Shown piece after piece: positions 7,751 through 17,100 of a DNA stretch of 64,000 nucleotides (its first letter is position 1; each line of letters begins with the position of its first letter). The translations under genes were made by a program, and so were the position numbers. The stretch is from positions 1,145-65,144 of the forward strand of contig DBQO01000015.1 in assembly GCA_002305275.1 (NCBI GenBank), written 5' to 3'. A model generated the notes under the pieces. That model was not told the origin of the DNA. It saw only the letters and a program-made list of their open reading frames with translations, and searched no databases. The DNA is from Bacteroidales bacterium UBA1392. Its GTDB lineage: Bacteria; Bacteroidota; Bacteroidia; Bacteroidales; UBA932.

Positions 7751-10699
7751 ATGAGAAAGGCACTGCTAATCTTTTTTGCTTCATTATTCTTTTTTCCGGC
7801 CTTTGCTCAGAAATATCAATTTTCGGGTAAGGTGCTTGAAAAAGGTACCGATGTCCCTGTTGAGTTTGCTACTGTAGTAATGGCAGATAAGGAATTGTGG
7901 GCCGTAGCCAATGCAAAAGGAGAATTTGTCATCAACGGCGTTTCCAGAGGTAAAACTAAAGTAGAGATATCCTGTCTGGGATATGCTCCAACCACATTTG
8001 AAATAGAAATAACCAAGGACCTCAAGGGAGTTACCTACTATCTGTCGGTAGATGACCTGACTCTTGAGAGTGCGGTGGTTACTGCAAAAGAGAATACAAA
8101 CAGCGCTACGACCAGCCGTCAAATTGACAGGACTGCACTGGAGCATATGCAGATGGTTAACATTTCGGATATCTCCTCACTGCTGCCGGGTGGAGTCTCA
8201 ACCTCTACCGGTAAACTCACCAACTCGACTGAGGCCTTCCAAATCCGCTCCGACGAGACCTCGGCAGTCGCCTCTTTCGGTACTGCGGTTGAACTGGATG
8301 GTGTCCGACTCTCAAACAACGCAGCCTACAGTTCGGTATCAGGAGTCTCCACCCGTAATATTGCCTCGTCCAACGTAGAGTCCATAGAGATAATAACCGG
8401 AGTACCATCTGTGGAGCATGGTGATATGACTAACGGAATTGTCAAGATCAATACCCGTAAAGGAAAATCTCCCTGGATGATAACCGCAATGACCAGTCCC
8501 AACACCAAACAACTCTCTTTAAGCAAAGGCTTTGACCTTGGGTCGAAAGGTGGAGTAATCAATGCGAGTGTCGAGAGGACCACTTCCGTACAGGATCTGG
8601 CATCTCCCTACACTACCTACCAGCGTAACGCCTTTTCATTGCTCTATTCCAATTCCTTTGGGACATTGGGACAGCCGTTAAGATTTTCATTCGGTCTTTC
8701 GGGGAATGTCGGCGGATATGATAGGAGCGCTGACCCCGATTCCTTCATGAATACTTACTCAAAGTCGAAGGAGAATACTGTCAGGGGTAATTTTTCACTC
8801 AATTGGCTTCTCAATAAGTCCTGGATCACCAATATTGAGCTTACGGGCTCGTTGGTTTATTCCGATAATTTAAGTTCTTACAGCGAAAACAAATCCAGCT
8901 CCAGTTCGACCTCCTCCCTGCACGGAATGGAAGAGGGATACTTTGTTTCTACTCCCTATTCATCCAATCCAAATGCAGAGGTTATTCTCAGACCGGCCGG
9001 ATACTGGTATGAGGTAAGCTACGGAGACAATAAGCCCCTCGATTACAATCTTCACTTAAAGATAAATTGGGCTCACGACTTCGGAGGCATTGTCAATAAA
9101 TTAAAACTTGGACTCCATTTCACCGGAAGCGGTAATCTTGGAGAGGGCTTCTATTATGAAGATCTGTCGAAGGCACCGGATTGGAGACCCTACCCCTATA
9201 AGGATATCCCTTTTGTCAATAATCTGGCGGCTTACGCTGAAGAAAATATCAATATTCCCATCGGCACCACTACTCTCAACCTTGTAGGGGGCGTACGCTC
9301 GGAGTGGACTATGATAAACAACTCAGGTTATGGTACGGTCAACAGCCTTTCACCTCGTTTTAATGCGAAATACTCTATCATCAAATATAGCAGAAGCCGT
9401 ATATTGAGAGAACTTTCGGTTCGTGGCAGCTGGGGTGTGGCCGTTAAGCTACCTTCGGTTTCCATTCTGTATCCGACACCATCCTACTACGGAAAACAGG
9501 TCTTTGCTCCGGGTACGACTGCGGATGGCTCTTCTTTCTATGCCTATTATATTCTTCCCAGGCAGATAGAATACAATCCCGATCTGAGGTGGCAGAAGGC
9601 ACAACAGAGTGAAGTGGGAGTTGAGATGGATATAGCCGGTATCAAATTCTCACTGGCGGCTTTCTATTCAAAAACCCTGGACTCCTATTTTACTTACAGC
9701 GAGTATGAACCCTTTACTTACAAATGGACCGACCAGCGAAACCTTGAAAAGAAGTGCCCGATCCCCTCTTCCAATCGTCTCTACTCCATTGACAGGGAGA
9801 CCGGAGTTGTCACCGTAAAAGACATCACCGGTAAATTACCGGATCAGACACTCGAATATACGGAGAAAAATACCTTCGTATCAACGACCAAAGTTACCAA
9901 TGAGGTCTCACCGACCATACGCCAAGGTATCGAGTGGGTGATAGATTTTGGACAGATACAGGCACTTCGCACCTCCATCAGGATGGACGGTACACTATAT
10001 AAATATAGGAGTGTTAATGAAAACATAGTGCAGTCCTATAATTCCAGTCGTACAATGGCTGATGGTATAACGCCATACCAATTCATAGGATACTATGTCG
10101 GCAGCAGTTCTGGTACCAGCAACGGTTCCGAGAGTGTGAAGCTCCGTAACAACGTCACTCTTACTACCCATATTCCTCAGGCGCGATTGATATTTACTCT
10201 CAGACTTGAGAGTTCGCTCTACCGCCATGACCGCAATCTTGCAGAATATAGTGGCGGACAGATCGCCTGGCCAATGAGCGGTAACGAGAAGATTCCCTCC
10301 GGTACCGAGTTTTACGATATTCGGGGGCATGTTGTCAAATATCCCCTCTATTACTCTACATTTGAAGAGCCCAATATCCTGATACCATTCCTTGAGGAAT
10401 ATCTGTGGGCTAAAGAGAATAATAAGAAGCTCTTCTCAGAATTGGATGCAATGATCAACAAAACAGGTTACACTCATCTATTCCTTAAGAATGTCTTTTC
10501 TCCCTATTTTGCAGCCAATATAAGTGTGACCAAGGAGATAGGTAAGATAGCTTCCCTTTCCTTCTATGCCAACAATTTCTTCTACTCGACAATGAGGTTC
10601 AAAATGAGCGCCTCGGGGACCGATGCATCATTATTTGAATCCACCTCCTATATACCCAAGTTTTACTACGGACTCACATTGAGGCTTAAAATTCAATAA
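7751..10699 (+). CDS. TonB-dependent outer-membrane receptor
   Basis: 982 residues with a signal peptide ending at PAFAQ, an N-terminal CarboxypepD_reg-like domain (FSGKVLEKGTDVPVEFATVVMAD, about residues 24-105), a plug domain (GVSTSTGKLTNSTEAFQIR, VELDGVRLSNN, VESIEIITGVPSVEHGDMTNGIVKI) and a long beta-barrel ending YYGLTLRLKIQ. Such receptors import substrates across the outer membrane using TonB energy. No SusD partner is adjacent, so this is not a classical Sus-type glycan system; the downstream DUF4876 lipoprotein and DUF6850 barrel are probably its partners. The substrate is not evident from sequence. Confidence 0.9.
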   Translation: MRKALLIFFASLFFFPAFAQKYQFSGKVLEKGTDVPVEFATVVMADKELWAVANAKGEFVINGVSRGKTKVEISCLGYAPTTFEIEITKDLKGVTYYLSVDDLTLESAVVTAKENTNSATTSRQIDRTALEHMQMVNISDISSLLPGGVSTSTGKLTNSTEAFQIRSDETSAVASFGTAVELDGVRLSNNAAYSSVSGVSTRNIASSNVESIEIITGVPSVEHGDMTNGIVKINTRKGKSPWMITAMTSPNTKQLSLSKGFDLGSKGGVINASVERTTSVQDLASPYTTYQRNAFSLLYSNSFGTLGQPLRFSFGLSGNVGGYDRSADPDSFMNTYSKSKENTVRGNFSLNWLLNKSWITNIELTGSLVYSDNLSSYSENKSSSSSTSSLHGMEEGYFVSTPYSSNPNAEVILRPAGYWYEVSYGDNKPLDYNLHLKINWAHDFGGIVNKLKLGLHFTGSGNLGEGFYYEDLSKAPDWRPYPYKDIPFVNNLAAYAEENINIPIGTTTLNLVGGVRSEWTMINNSGYGTVNSLSPRFNAKYSIIKYSRSRILRELSVRGSWGVAVKLPSVSILYPTPSYYGKQVFAPGTTADGSSFYAYYILPRQIEYNPDLRWQKAQQSEVGVEMDIAGIKFSLAAFYSKTLDSYFTYSEYEPFTYKWTDQRNLEKKCPIPSSNRLYSIDRETGVVTVKDITGKLPDQTLEYTEKNTFVSTTKVTNEVSPTIRQGIEWVIDFGQIQALRTSIRMDGTLYKYRSVNENIVQSYNSSRTMADGITPYQFIGYYVGSSSGTSNGSESVKLRNNVTLTTHIPQARLIFTLRLESSLYRHDRNLAEYSGGQIAWPMSGNEKIPSGTEFYDIRGHVVKYPLYYSTFEEPNILIPFLEEYLWAKENNKKLFSELDAMINKTGYTHLFLKNVFSPYFAANISVTKEIGKIASLSFYANNFFYSTMRFKMSASGTDASLFESTSYIPKFYYGLTLRLKIQ

Positions 10700-10711
10700 T
10701 ATAAACACACT

Positions 10712-12070
10712 ATGCTTATGAAAAAAATTGTTTCATTCCTGATGTTCAGCGTGATATTTCTCGCTGCGGTCTCCTGTCACAAGGACGACCCTTACAAATT
10801 GTATGACGTCAAAGTTCAGCTGGTCTATGCTCAAGGTAGTGACTTCGGTGTTGTAGCCGACGTTACGGTAAGTGCAGTAAACACAAATACCGGAATGATT
10901 TATGTCGGTACAACTAATAGCGAAGGCCTTGCGATCGTCCCCGCAGTTGCCGGTCTATATGAAATTTCGGCTACTGAGACACGTGCCGAAGGTGGTACCG
11001 CCTATTCCTTCAATGGTTTTAAACAGCAAGTTGCCATTACCCACGATTATGAGAAAAATCCTTTTGTAGTTACCATCGACATGGTAGGTTCAGAGGCTAA
11101 ACAGGTTATCATCAAGGAACTTTATACAGGTGGTTGTCAAAAAGATGACGGCTCCGGTAACTTCCAAATGGATAAATATGTAGTTCTCTACAACAACTCG
11201 CCGGTGGATGCCGACCTCAAAAATCTCTGCTTCGCAATGACAATCCAATACAACTCACATGCAACGAATGCAGACGTGGTTGATGGAAAACTTACTTACG
11301 AGGCTCAAGGTACCGTCCCTGCTGGTAATGGTTTCTGGACATGGGCTGAAGGTCAGGCTCCCAAACTGAAACCGGGTGAGGAGGTTGTTGTGGCTATAAA
11401 TGGTGCCATTAACCACACCATTACCTGCAGTAAGTCTGTGGATCTCTCCAAGAGCGCTTACTATGCGATGTTTGACCCTGAGTCGGGATACAGTCACGCA
11501 TCATACTATCCGACACCATCTGAGGCAATACCTACATCCCATTATCTCAAGGCCTACAAGTATGGCGCAGGTACGGGTTGGCCTATTTCGGCGACAGGCC
11601 CCGCTTTCTTTGTATTCATCACTCCGGATGGGGTAACACCTCAGTCATTCTTTGAGGATACTTCCAATGAGAATTTCTACAACAATTTAAGTGCAATGAA
11701 ACGTAAATGGGTTCCTGCTGACTGGGTTGTAGATGCAGCAGAGGTCTTCTCAGCCGGCTATGTTGGCAAGAACAATAAACGTCTCATCACCGCTGTTGAT
11801 GGAGGTAGTGTAGTACTCACCAGTAAGATGGGATATTCCATCTACCGTAATGTAAACAAGGAGGCCACCGAGGCCATACCCGGAAATAAAGGGAAAATTG
11901 TCTATAATTACAGTAAGGGAACGGCAGACCTAGAAGAGGGCACAACCGACCCGAGCGGTATCGATGCTGAAGCCTCAATCAAGGCCGGTGCGCATATTAT
12001 CTTCATGGATACCAACAACTCCACAAACGACTTCCACCAACGCAAAGAAGCTGCTTTGAGAAGCAAATAA
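10712..12070 (+). CDS. DUF4876-type lipoprotein
   Basis: Lipoprotein signal with lipobox AVSC (Cys near residue 22), an Ig-like or CarboxypepD-like first domain (YDVKVQLVYAQGSDFGVVADVTVSA...TTNSEGLAIVP), then a region with VIIKELYTGGCQKDDG, DKYVVLYNNSPVDADLKNLC and GNGFWTW that I recognise as DUF4876. Function is unknown. The family commonly sits beside a TonB receptor and a DUF6850 protein, as here, so it is likely a surface ligand-binding partner of the receptor. ATG 10718 is an equally good start (two residues shorter). Confidence 0.75.
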   Translation: MLMKKIVSFLMFSVIFLAAVSCHKDDPYKLYDVKVQLVYAQGSDFGVVADVTVSAVNTNTGMIYVGTTNSEGLAIVPAVAGLYEISATETRAEGGTAYSFNGFKQQVAITHDYEKNPFVVTIDMVGSEAKQVIIKELYTGGCQKDDGSGNFQMDKYVVLYNNSPVDADLKNLCFAMTIQYNSHATNADVVDGKLTYEAQGTVPAGNGFWTWAEGQAPKLKPGEEVVVAINGAINHTITCSKSVDLSKSAYYAMFDPESGYSHASYYPTPSEAIPTSHYLKAYKYGAGTGWPISATGPAFFVFITPDGVTPQSFFEDTSNENFYNNLSAMKRKWVPADWVVDAAEVFSAGYVGKNNKRLITAVDGGSVVLTSKMGYSIYRNVNKEATEAIPGNKGKIVYNYSKGTADLEEGTTDPSGIDAEASIKAGAHIIFMDTNNSTNDFHQRKEAALRSK

Positions 12071-12082
12071 CACAAATTGATA

Positions 12083-13678
12083 ATGAAACGCTCTCTGACT
12101 ATAGTGACAATGGTGCTGCTCTGCCTGATTTCAGGTCGGGCACAGGTGACTCCCAAGCATTTTTATGATTTTGTTTTCATAAAGGGTTCGGAGCCCTGGC
12201 TGACCAGTAGTAATGCATCCGGCCTTATTCGTCTGCCCGTGGAGAAGATCTTCATAACGCAGGCAGGATTTGACAAGAATAATGGCGGATTTGTGGCCCA
12301 TCACCAGTCAGATAACAGTTTCAACGCCGGAGCTTTGGCGGAATCATTCTCCCATTTGGGACAGGATGTCTATGTTTATGGGAGATTGTCATATGACTAT
12401 TTTAAAGGGAAAAATATGGGTGGCTCAGTAATGAGCGACCCATATCATTCCCCTTTCAATTTGGTGGCAATGGCCGACAGCACTGCCGGAGTCAAGACAC
12501 TGGAGATCTATAGTTTGACCGGTGGAGTCGCTTACCGTTTCAATGATGCCCTCGCTGCCGGAGGCAAGATAAACTACACAAGCGGTAACTATTCCAAGGC
12601 ACGCGACCCGCGTCACGTAAATATGATAATGGATATGGAAGTAACGGCGGGACTGACCTGGAATATTGGAAACAAAGTCATCATTGGAGCCGATTACATT
12701 TTCCGAAGAAATCTCGAAAGTTTTTATTATCAGGTTTACGGTACAACCGATAAGGTCTACTATTATTTGGTGGATTACGGCGGATTTTTTGGGCAGCGGG
12801 AGCTCTTTGGAGAGAGGGGCTATACGACCCAAACCACTACCGTACCTCTGCTTACTACCTACCATGGAGGAGCACTTCAGCTGGAGATAGCATTTTCGCC
12901 TGGAGCAAAGTTGTTCAATGAATTTTCATTCAAAGCATTTGACGGCTATTATGGAAAGAAGTCCGTAACTACGGTAATGTATTCAGCTCATAATGGCTAC
13001 CAGGCAGGCTATAACGGTCATTTTTCCTTCGGAAAGGAGAATAACCGTCATATTGTGAAACTAACTGCCGACTACACCAAGATGATCAACAATGAAAATG
13101 TCTTTCAGGAAAAAACTACTGAGGGAGTTAAGGAGATCATTTATTTCGGCAGCAATGAGGCTCTGGACAGAGATCTGATTGAAGGCAATTTGGAGTATTC
13201 CCTCAATCTCGGTATCAGAGATCATCGTCCTAAACTGGTACTGAAGGCCTCCGCAGATGCGTTGTATCGGACTCAGATAGCTTCTCTCTATCCTTACTAC
13301 CGCAAGCAGGATATACTCGCTATTGACGGGCTGCTCTCAGGAGCGTACAATATTTTCCGCGAAAGCGGAATCATAGGAATTCGTCTTTGCGCAGGATTTG
13401 GGGGTGGCTCCGGCTCTCCTTTCAATGACGGACTTTACATGCCGACCAACAACCCAAGAACTCCGCGCACGATGGACAATGCGATGCGAATGGAGTTTGA
13501 ATATCTCACCGCGTACCGCATCAATGCCGGTGCGGGATTCAGATACTCCCATTTTTTCAAGAATAATATTACCGGCTATGTCGATTTGGACTACCGGTTT
13601 GTAAATGCCCTCGGCATCTCATATCTTGCCGGCGCTATGCATCATCGCATCAGCGCTATAGTAGGCATCTCATTCTAA
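12083..13678 (+). CDS. DUF6850-type outer-membrane beta-barrel protein
   Basis: The signal peptide ends near ISGRAQ. The mature part begins PKHFYDFVFIKGSEPWLTSSNASGL and consists of alternating amphipathic strands (GDVYVYGRLSYDY-like, AALAAGGKINY-like, LTWNIGNKVIIGADYIF) ending in RISAIVGISF, a typical C-terminal barrel strand. I place it in the DUF6850 family of Bacteroidota membrane barrels. ATG 12083 is preferred over TTG 12077. It lies 12 bp after the DUF4876 gene and 11 bp before the peptidase gene, within the same operon. Confidence 0.72.
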   Translation: MKRSLTIVTMVLLCLISGRAQVTPKHFYDFVFIKGSEPWLTSSNASGLIRLPVEKIFITQAGFDKNNGGFVAHHQSDNSFNAGALAESFSHLGQDVYVYGRLSYDYFKGKNMGGSVMSDPYHSPFNLVAMADSTAGVKTLEIYSLTGGVAYRFNDALAAGGKINYTSGNYSKARDPRHVNMIMDMEVTAGLTWNIGNKVIIGADYIFRRNLESFYYQVYGTTDKVYYYLVDYGGFFGQRELFGERGYTTQTTTVPLLTTYHGGALQLEIAFSPGAKLFNEFSFKAFDGYYGKKSVTTVMYSAHNGYQAGYNGHFSFGKENNRHIVKLTADYTKMINNENVFQEKTTEGVKEIIYFGSNEALDRDLIEGNLEYSLNLGIRDHRPKLVLKASADALYRTQIASLYPYYRKQDILAIDGLLSGAYNIFRESGIIGIRLCAGFGGGSGSPFNDGLYMPTNNPRTPRTMDNAMRMEFEYLTAYRINAGAGFRYSHFFKNNITGYVDLDYRFVNALGISYLAGAMHHRISAIVGISF

Positions 13679-13689
13679 TACCAAACAAA

Positions 13690-15855
13690 ATGATTAAAAA
13701 ACCGATACTTGCGGTGATGGTCCTCTTTCTCGCCGCCGTACTTTGCCGTGCCGATGAGGGCATGTGGCTTATTAACCTAATAGAGCAGGGGCTTGCCAAA
13801 AAGATGCAGGAGAGGGGCTTACAGCTTGATCCGAACACTCTCTATGACGAAGAGAAGGGAGGGCTGAGTGATGCAGTCGTGTCGCTCGCTTTTGGCTGTA
13901 GCGGCAGCATGATCTCATCGGAAGGTCTTATGATAACCAATCACCACTGCGCCTATTCGGACGTACACGCGTTGAGTACCCCTGAAAAAAACTATCTTGA
14001 AGATGGATTCTGGGCTATGGAGCGCTCACAGGAGATTCCGGTCAAAAGAGACGGTATCTGGTTTCTTAAGAAAGTTATAGATGTAACTGCCGAAGTACAA
14101 CATCTGCGTGACTCAATAGTTCCCAGAGGCGGGGGATTTGCAATGCGAAGGGTTTACAGTTTAATAGAGGGTAAATATAGTAAGATATTTGAAGGGAAGG
14201 GAGAGGTCTCCTGTGCCTCAATGTGGGGTGGCAACAAATATTATATGGCTCTCTATGAGGTCTACAAAGATGTGCGTTTGGTAGCAGCTCCCCCTATCTG
14301 CATAGCATCCTACGGGGGTGAAGTAGATAACTGGGAATGGCCCCAGCATAAGGGAGATTTTGCGCTATACCGCATCTACACGGCACCGGATGGATCTCCG
14401 GCTGATTACTCTCCGGACAATATTCCCATGAAGCCTACCCGTACGTTGAAAATATCCACTGCTGGTGTGCAGAGAGGAGATTTTGCAATGGTCATCGGCT
14501 ATCCGGGCAGCACCGACAGATATGCATCCTCATTTAAGGTCAACAATACTGCAACTGTTGTAAATCCCATACAGGTAAGGATCCAGGGTGAGCAGATGAA
14601 GATAATTGACGGTTGGATGAATCTTGATCCGGCAGTGCGTCTGAAATATGCCGACCATTACTTCTCATTGAGCAATGTGCAGGAGATCCGTGAAGGTGAG
14701 ATATTCTGCTATACCAAGTATGATGTAGTGGGGAAAAAACGGGAACAGGAGGTAGAGCTTCACCGCTGGATAATGTCGGATTCGCTCAGGGCTCAACGTT
14801 ATGGGACGTTGCTTACGGATCTTCAAATCAAGTACAAGACCCTGGAATATATAGAGACGCAGATCGGTTATTTTCGTGAGACAATGGCCAGAGGAGTGCG
14901 CTTGCACCGTATGATCAACAATGTTGCCAGGGCAGCGGAATTGCAGGCCAAGAGAGTAGGTTATCAAGTACCCATAGCCGATAGTACAGCTGCTCTTAAG
15001 GCAATAATGGATTCCTACGGGGAGTTTGACATGAGGGTGGAAAAGGACTTGATTGATCTCTCCATAAGGGAATTTTATGCTCATGTGGATAAGGTCTTTT
15101 GGGGAGAATGGTTGACCGAACAGTATGACCTGTTTGAGGGGGATACCTATGCTATCGTGGATTGGATATGGGAAAATTCGCTATTTACGGACCAAGGCAG
15201 GTTTGAAACTGCTTTGTCTGAAGTGCGTACTGCTGACGATTACCGTGCAGATCCTCTCGTAGCTGCTATCAATTCCACAAAAATGATCACCTACAATCAA
15301 TACAAGGATAAAGTGGATAGAGGAATAAAACTCAGCAGGCTCGAAAACAATTACAAAAATCTGCTCTATCAGATGTACCTTGAAAAAGGTGTTCCTCAAT
15401 ATCCGGATGCCAACTCCACAATGAGGCTCTCTTACGGGACAGTCGGCCCGCTCTGTCGCTGTGACGGTGTGATTTGTCTTGAAAGAAGTACGGTACGTGG
15501 CATCCTGGAAAAATATGACCCCGACAGATATATTTATTCACTCAAACCCAATCTGAAAGCCCTCTATGAGGCCCGGGATTGGGGACGATGGGCCGATCCC
15601 TCCACGGGAGAACTCTATGTCAATTTCGTAACCGACAATGATATAACGGGAGGCAATTCCGGCAGTCCCGTGCTGAATGGCAAAGGAGAACTGATAGGGC
15701 TGGCATTTGATGGAAATAAGGAGTCTCTTGCCGGTGATACCTATTATGACCCTGTGATGAATAAATGCGTCTGTGTCGATATACGTTATGTGCTCTGGGT
15801 TTTGGATAAATATGCGGGAATGGAGCATATAGTGGCGGAAATGCTGGGAGAGTAG
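13690..15855 (+). CDS. dpp7: S46-family dipeptidyl-peptidase, DPP7 type
   Basis: A 721-residue periplasmic serine peptidase with a signal peptide. The S46 catalytic triad is visible: His86 (TNHHC), Asp213 (GGEVDNWEWPQHKGDFALY) and Ser657 (GGNSGSPVLNG). The S1-specificity position shortly after the Ser reads FDG (Gly675); DPP7 has Gly there and prefers hydrophobic P1 residues, whereas DPP11 has Arg and prefers Asp/Glu, so DPP7 is the better name. It removes dipeptides from oligopeptides. It is the last gene of the TonB/DUF4876/DUF6850 run, hinting that the operon serves peptide or peptide-bound ligand uptake, and it ends tail-to-tail with comF. Confidence 0.9.
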   Translation: MIKKPILAVMVLFLAAVLCRADEGMWLINLIEQGLAKKMQERGLQLDPNTLYDEEKGGLSDAVVSLAFGCSGSMISSEGLMITNHHCAYSDVHALSTPEKNYLEDGFWAMERSQEIPVKRDGIWFLKKVIDVTAEVQHLRDSIVPRGGGFAMRRVYSLIEGKYSKIFEGKGEVSCASMWGGNKYYMALYEVYKDVRLVAAPPICIASYGGEVDNWEWPQHKGDFALYRIYTAPDGSPADYSPDNIPMKPTRTLKISTAGVQRGDFAMVIGYPGSTDRYASSFKVNNTATVVNPIQVRIQGEQMKIIDGWMNLDPAVRLKYADHYFSLSNVQEIREGEIFCYTKYDVVGKKREQEVELHRWIMSDSLRAQRYGTLLTDLQIKYKTLEYIETQIGYFRETMARGVRLHRMINNVARAAELQAKRVGYQVPIADSTAALKAIMDSYGEFDMRVEKDLIDLSIREFYAHVDKVFWGEWLTEQYDLFEGDTYAIVDWIWENSLFTDQGRFETALSEVRTADDYRADPLVAAINSTKMITYNQYKDKVDRGIKLSRLENNYKNLLYQMYLEKGVPQYPDANSTMRLSYGTVGPLCRCDGVICLERSTVRGILEKYDPDRYIYSLKPNLKALYEARDWGRWADPSTGELYVNFVTDNDITGGNSGSPVLNGKGELIGLAFDGNKESLAGDTYYDPVMNKCVCVDIRYVLWVLDKYAGMEHIVAEMLGE

Positions 15856-15857
15856 AG

Positions 15858-16607
15858 TCACTCTACAAATCCTATGGTGGCTACGCTAATCCTGAAATAT
15901 TGCATCAGAGGTGTAGCGCAGGCTGCCAGGGTGGAACCGGAAGTCAGTACGTCATCCACGAGCAATATGTGATTTATGCCTTTCGAAAGGAGTTGCAAGG
16001 CCACTTTCTTCTCGACCCGAAAGGCATTTTTTACATTTTCAGCTTTTTCTTTTCCGGTGAGCCGAGTCTGGGTAGAAGTGTTCTTTACACGCTTTACAAG
16101 GTTTCTTATAACAGGTATGATTCTTCCATCGGGTAGTGGTTCCAATCCTCCGGCTACGCCCCGTGATACAATCTCTGCCTGATTGAAGCCTCGATGCCAT
16201 TGTCTGCGCCAGTGCAGGGGAATGGGTACTATGGCATCAATATCCTTGAAACGACCTCCCTGTACCATTTTTTCACCGAGATCTCTGCCCATTGCCATTC
16301 CAAGGGGGATATTGCAGCCATATTTAAATTTGTGGAGAATATGGCCGTATCCACCGGTGTAGCGGTAGAAAAAAAGTGACGCTGCACTCTCAATGCCCGC
16401 TTTTGTCCACATCCGTTCTTCAGCCGGATTCTCCGGCCAGCTCCAGAACCAGGTATAAGGAATGTCTCCGCGACAATCTTCGCAAATATTAACTTCTTCA
16501 CAAGCAAGAAGAGTTTCGCAAACTGCGCATCTGCGGGGGAAGAAGAGGTCCCCAAGCGCTTTAAAAGAGTATCTCGTCCCCCTGACAATCTCATTCCAAC
16601 ATCCCAT
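15858..16607 (-). CDS. comF: ComF-family phosphoribosyltransferase-like protein
   Basis: The N-terminal zinc-ribbon pattern FPRRCAVCETLL...NICEDC is followed by a phosphoribosyltransferase-type fold with the PRPP loop ILLVDDVLTSGSTLAAC, the layout of ComF/GntX proteins linked to DNA uptake and possibly recombination. I start it at ATG 16607: the longer frame would begin with TTG 16628, inside the -7 element TAGGTTTG at 16633-16626. The gene is divergent from the flavin-type protein at 16658 and convergent with DPP7 (2 bp between stops). Cytoplasmic. Confidence 0.85.
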   Translation of the reverse strand: MGCWNEIVRGTRYSFKALGDLFFPRRCAVCETLLACEEVNICEDCRGDIPYTWFWSWPENPAEERMWTKAGIESAASLFFYRYTGGYGHILHKFKYGCNIPLGMAMGRDLGEKMVQGGRFKDIDAIVPIPLHWRRQWHRGFNQAEIVSRGVAGGLEPLPDGRIIPVIRNLVKRVKNTSTQTRLTGKEKAENVKNAFRVEKKVALQLLSKGINHILLVDDVLTSGSTLAACATPLMQYFRISVATIGFVE

Positions 16608-16625
16608 ATCGATACATATTTTGTA

Positions 16626-16633
16626 CAAACCTA
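16626..16633 (-). promoter_or_regulatory. -7 element for comF
   Basis: TAGGTTTG on the minus strand. It overlaps the TTG that would be the longer start, which decides the start at 16607. Confidence 0.5.
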
Positions 16634-16644
16634 CAAAAAAAGCT

Positions 16645-16652
16645 TAATTTTG
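16645..16652 (+). promoter_or_regulatory. -7 element for the 16658 gene
   Basis: TAATTTTG, five bases before ATG 16658. A transcript starting at the usual distance would begin at or within the start codon. Confidence 0.5.
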
Positions 16653-16657
16653 CAGCC

Positions 16658-17086
16658 ATGCTTGATGAAAGAATCATTGAATTTATCTCAGAGCATCATG
16701 TGATGTCACTTGCTTGTGCCGCAAATGGGGATTTGTGGTGTGCGAGCTGTTTTTATGTTTTTTTGGAAGAGGAGATGAGTTTTGTCATTACGTCTGAGGA
16801 GCATACGCGACATGCACAACTTTTCATGGAAAACCCCGTGGTCGCAGGCACCATAGCGCTCGAAACGGAAACCGTAGGCAAGATCCGTGGCTTGCAGTTC
16901 AGAGCTATTGTTAAGAGATGTGACGGCTCGCTTTTTGATAAATACAGATTGGCCTATCTCAAACGCTTCCCCTATGCAATCCTCAAAGGGGGAGAGATAT
17001 GGCGCCTCGTACTTACCGAGCTTAAATATACCGACAACCGTCTGGGCTTCGGCAAAAAACTTCACTGGAAATCCGACAAAAAATAG
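16658..17086 (+). CDS. Pyridoxamine 5'-phosphate oxidase-like (UPF0306/YhbP-type) protein
   Basis: 142 residues with the split-barrel flavin-binding pattern: an N-terminal helix, then MSLACAANGDLWCASCFYVF, SFVITSEEHTRHAQ and VVAGTIALETETVGKIRGLQF, ending in YTDNRLGFGKKLHW. This matches YhbP/UPF0306 proteins of the PNPOx-like family; the reaction is not known. It is cytoplasmic, monocistronic-looking and divergent from comF. Confidence 0.75.
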   Translation: MLDERIIEFISEHHVMSLACAANGDLWCASCFYVFLEEEMSFVITSEEHTRHAQLFMENPVVAGTIALETETVGKIRGLQFRAIVKRCDGSLFDKYRLAYLKRFPYAILKGGEIWRLVLTELKYTDNRLGFGKKLHWKSDKK

Positions 17087-17094
17087 TACCTTTG
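17087..17094 (+). promoter_or_regulatory. -7 element for cdaA
   Basis: TACCTTTG, six bases before ATG 17101. The next upstream start-like codon (TTG 17092) lies inside the element, so it cannot be the start. Confidence 0.5.
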
Positions 17095-17100
17095 TTGATC

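Noticed and set aside
13690..15855. DPP11 (Asp/Glu-specific) assignment
   Set aside because: The S1 specificity position reads FDG rather than the FDR expected for DPP11.
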